A DNA stretch of 7,310 nucleotides, taken from an uncultured Bacteroidota bacterium (GTDB lineage Bacteria > Bacteroidota > Bacteroidia > Chitinophagales > Saprospiraceae). The translations under genes were made by a program, and so were the position numbers. Each line of letters starts with the position of its first letter. Position 1 is the first letter of the stretch. The DNA lies in contig CALGAA010000209.1 of the NCBI GenBank assembly GCA_937952445.1, positions 1 to 7,310 on the forward strand, read 5' to 3'. This document shows positions 6,559 to 7,310 of the stretch, piece after piece. The notes beneath the pieces were generated by a model that was not told where the DNA came from, did no database searches, and saw only the letters and a program-made list of their open reading frames with translations.

Positions 6559-7310
6559 ATGAAAATTTTATTTATTCTGACCTTTTTCCTGCTCATGTCA
6601 TCTGTGAAATCCCAGGAGATGATGAGTTTATACCCGAACCATATTCCCAATTCATTACCTACACCCAATCGAGAATATAGTACATCAAATGATCTGGTGG
6701 ATTCTTTGACTTTCCGGGTATCGGTTCCAACCCTTCAGGTTTTTCATCCCCCTTCGAACCAACAGGGCCGGGCGGCTGTGATAATTTGTCCGGGGGGTGG
6801 TTATGGTGTCTTGTTGACAAAGCGGGAGGGCTCTGATGTCGCACGTCGGTTTGCACAATTGGGAATCACGGGCATTGTATTGAAATACCGCCTGCCGGAT
6901 TCGATGCATTTGATTAATCCGGAATTCGGACCTTTACAAGATGTACAGATGGCACTCCATACGGTGAGACATAACGCAGACAAATGGGGTATAGATCCAC
7001 GTAAAATAGGGGTGATGGGATTTTCAGCTGGAGGTCATCTGGCAGCAACTTCAGGGGTGCATCATCGGACTTTTTGGGTCGACAGTAGCCATACCGCAAA
7101 CGTTCGGCCGGACTTTTTGATTCTGGTCAATCCGGTGATTAGTTTTCGGGATGAATTTGGGCATTCCGGATCCCGAAAAAACCTATTAGGGAACCAGGCA
7201 ACGGCGGAACAAATTGAATTTTTTTCCAATGAACGCCAGGTTGACGCATCGACGCCTCCCACCTTTCTGGTACACAACAATACCGATTCAGTCGTGATCG
7301 TCGAAAACAG
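6559..7310 (+). CDS. Secreted alpha/beta-hydrolase, acetyl-xylan-esterase / BD-FAE type (partial, 3' end outside window)
   Basis: The frame is open from the ATG at 6559 to the window edge (250 complete codons), with no stop. Residues 1-18 form a Sec signal peptide (a Lys then a Leu/Phe-rich core, likely cleavage near VKS-Q). The mature part is an alpha/beta-hydrolase: CPGGGYG at 77-83 is the oxyanion-hole loop, GFSAGGH at 154-160 holds nucleophile Ser156, and Asp243 in NNTDSVVIVEN is the expected catalytic acid. The catalytic His should lie just beyond the window. This arrangement is typical of Bacteroidota carbohydrate esterases that remove acetyl or feruloyl groups from polysaccharides such as xylan, and of related lipase-like enzymes; the exact substrate is unknown. 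It lies 90 bases after the fusion gene on the same strand. There is no Shine-Dalgarno motif; the start is chosen because it begins the signal peptide. Confidence 0.88.
   Translation, partial: MKILFILTFFLLMSSVKSQEMMSLYPNHIPNSLPTPNREYSTSNDLVDSLTFRVSVPTLQVFHPPSNQQGRAAVIICPGGGYGVLLTKREGSDVARRFAQLGITGIVLKYRLPDSMHLINPEFGPLQDVQMALHTVRHNADKWGIDPRKIGVMGFSAGGHLAATSGVHHRTFWVDSSHTANVRPDFLILVNPVISFRDEFGHSGSRKNLLGNQATAEQIEFFSNERQVDASTPPTFLVHNNTDSVVIVEN

Overview
The window looks like a piece of a Bacteroidota chromosome, probably from an environmental polymer-degrading lineage. The signs are moderate GC content, no Shine-Dalgarno motif before any start codon (the leaders are A/T-rich instead), and a run of exported proteins and lipoproteins of types common in polysaccharide-degrading Bacteroidota. 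The lineage is inferred from protein style only; no marker gene is present.

Layout: every gene I trust is on the + strand. (1) Positions 1-60 are the last 19 codons of a gene ending in a hydrophobic segment, probably a membrane protein. (2) 212-1441 encodes a beta-propeller lipoprotein related to oligogalacturonate lyase and TolB-like proteins. (3) A strong 12-position hairpin lies at 1462-1497. (4) 1644-2660 encodes a secreted calcineurin-like metallophosphoesterase with a twin-arginine type N-terminus and a complete metal-binding motif set. (5) 2661-3255 is a gene-poor gap. It holds a terminator-like structure, a possible small exported protein (2910-3089), and a dubious reverse-strand ORF. 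(6) 3256-6468 encodes a 1070-residue lipoprotein: degenerate SGNH-hydrolase domain, 'membrane-bound dehydrogenase' type beta-propeller, HEAT-like repeats and a C-terminal azurin-like blue copper domain. (7) 6559 to the window end encodes the first 250 residues of a secreted alpha/beta-hydrolase of the acetyl-xylan-esterase/BD-FAE type.

How they may work together: all complete products appear to be exported or anchored outside the cytoplasm. A propeller related to a uronide lyase, a carbohydrate-esterase-like hydrolase, a phosphoesterase and a putative periplasmic or surface dehydrogenase would fit breakdown and oxidation of a decorated acidic polysaccharide. No SusC/SusD pair or classical glycoside hydrolase is visible, so this pathway is inference. 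Spacers of 90-600 bp argue against one tight operon.

The most noteworthy object is the 1070-residue protein. A blue copper domain stands where relatives usually carry a cytochrome c, and the N-terminal SGNH domain has lost its catalytic Ser and Asp equivalents.
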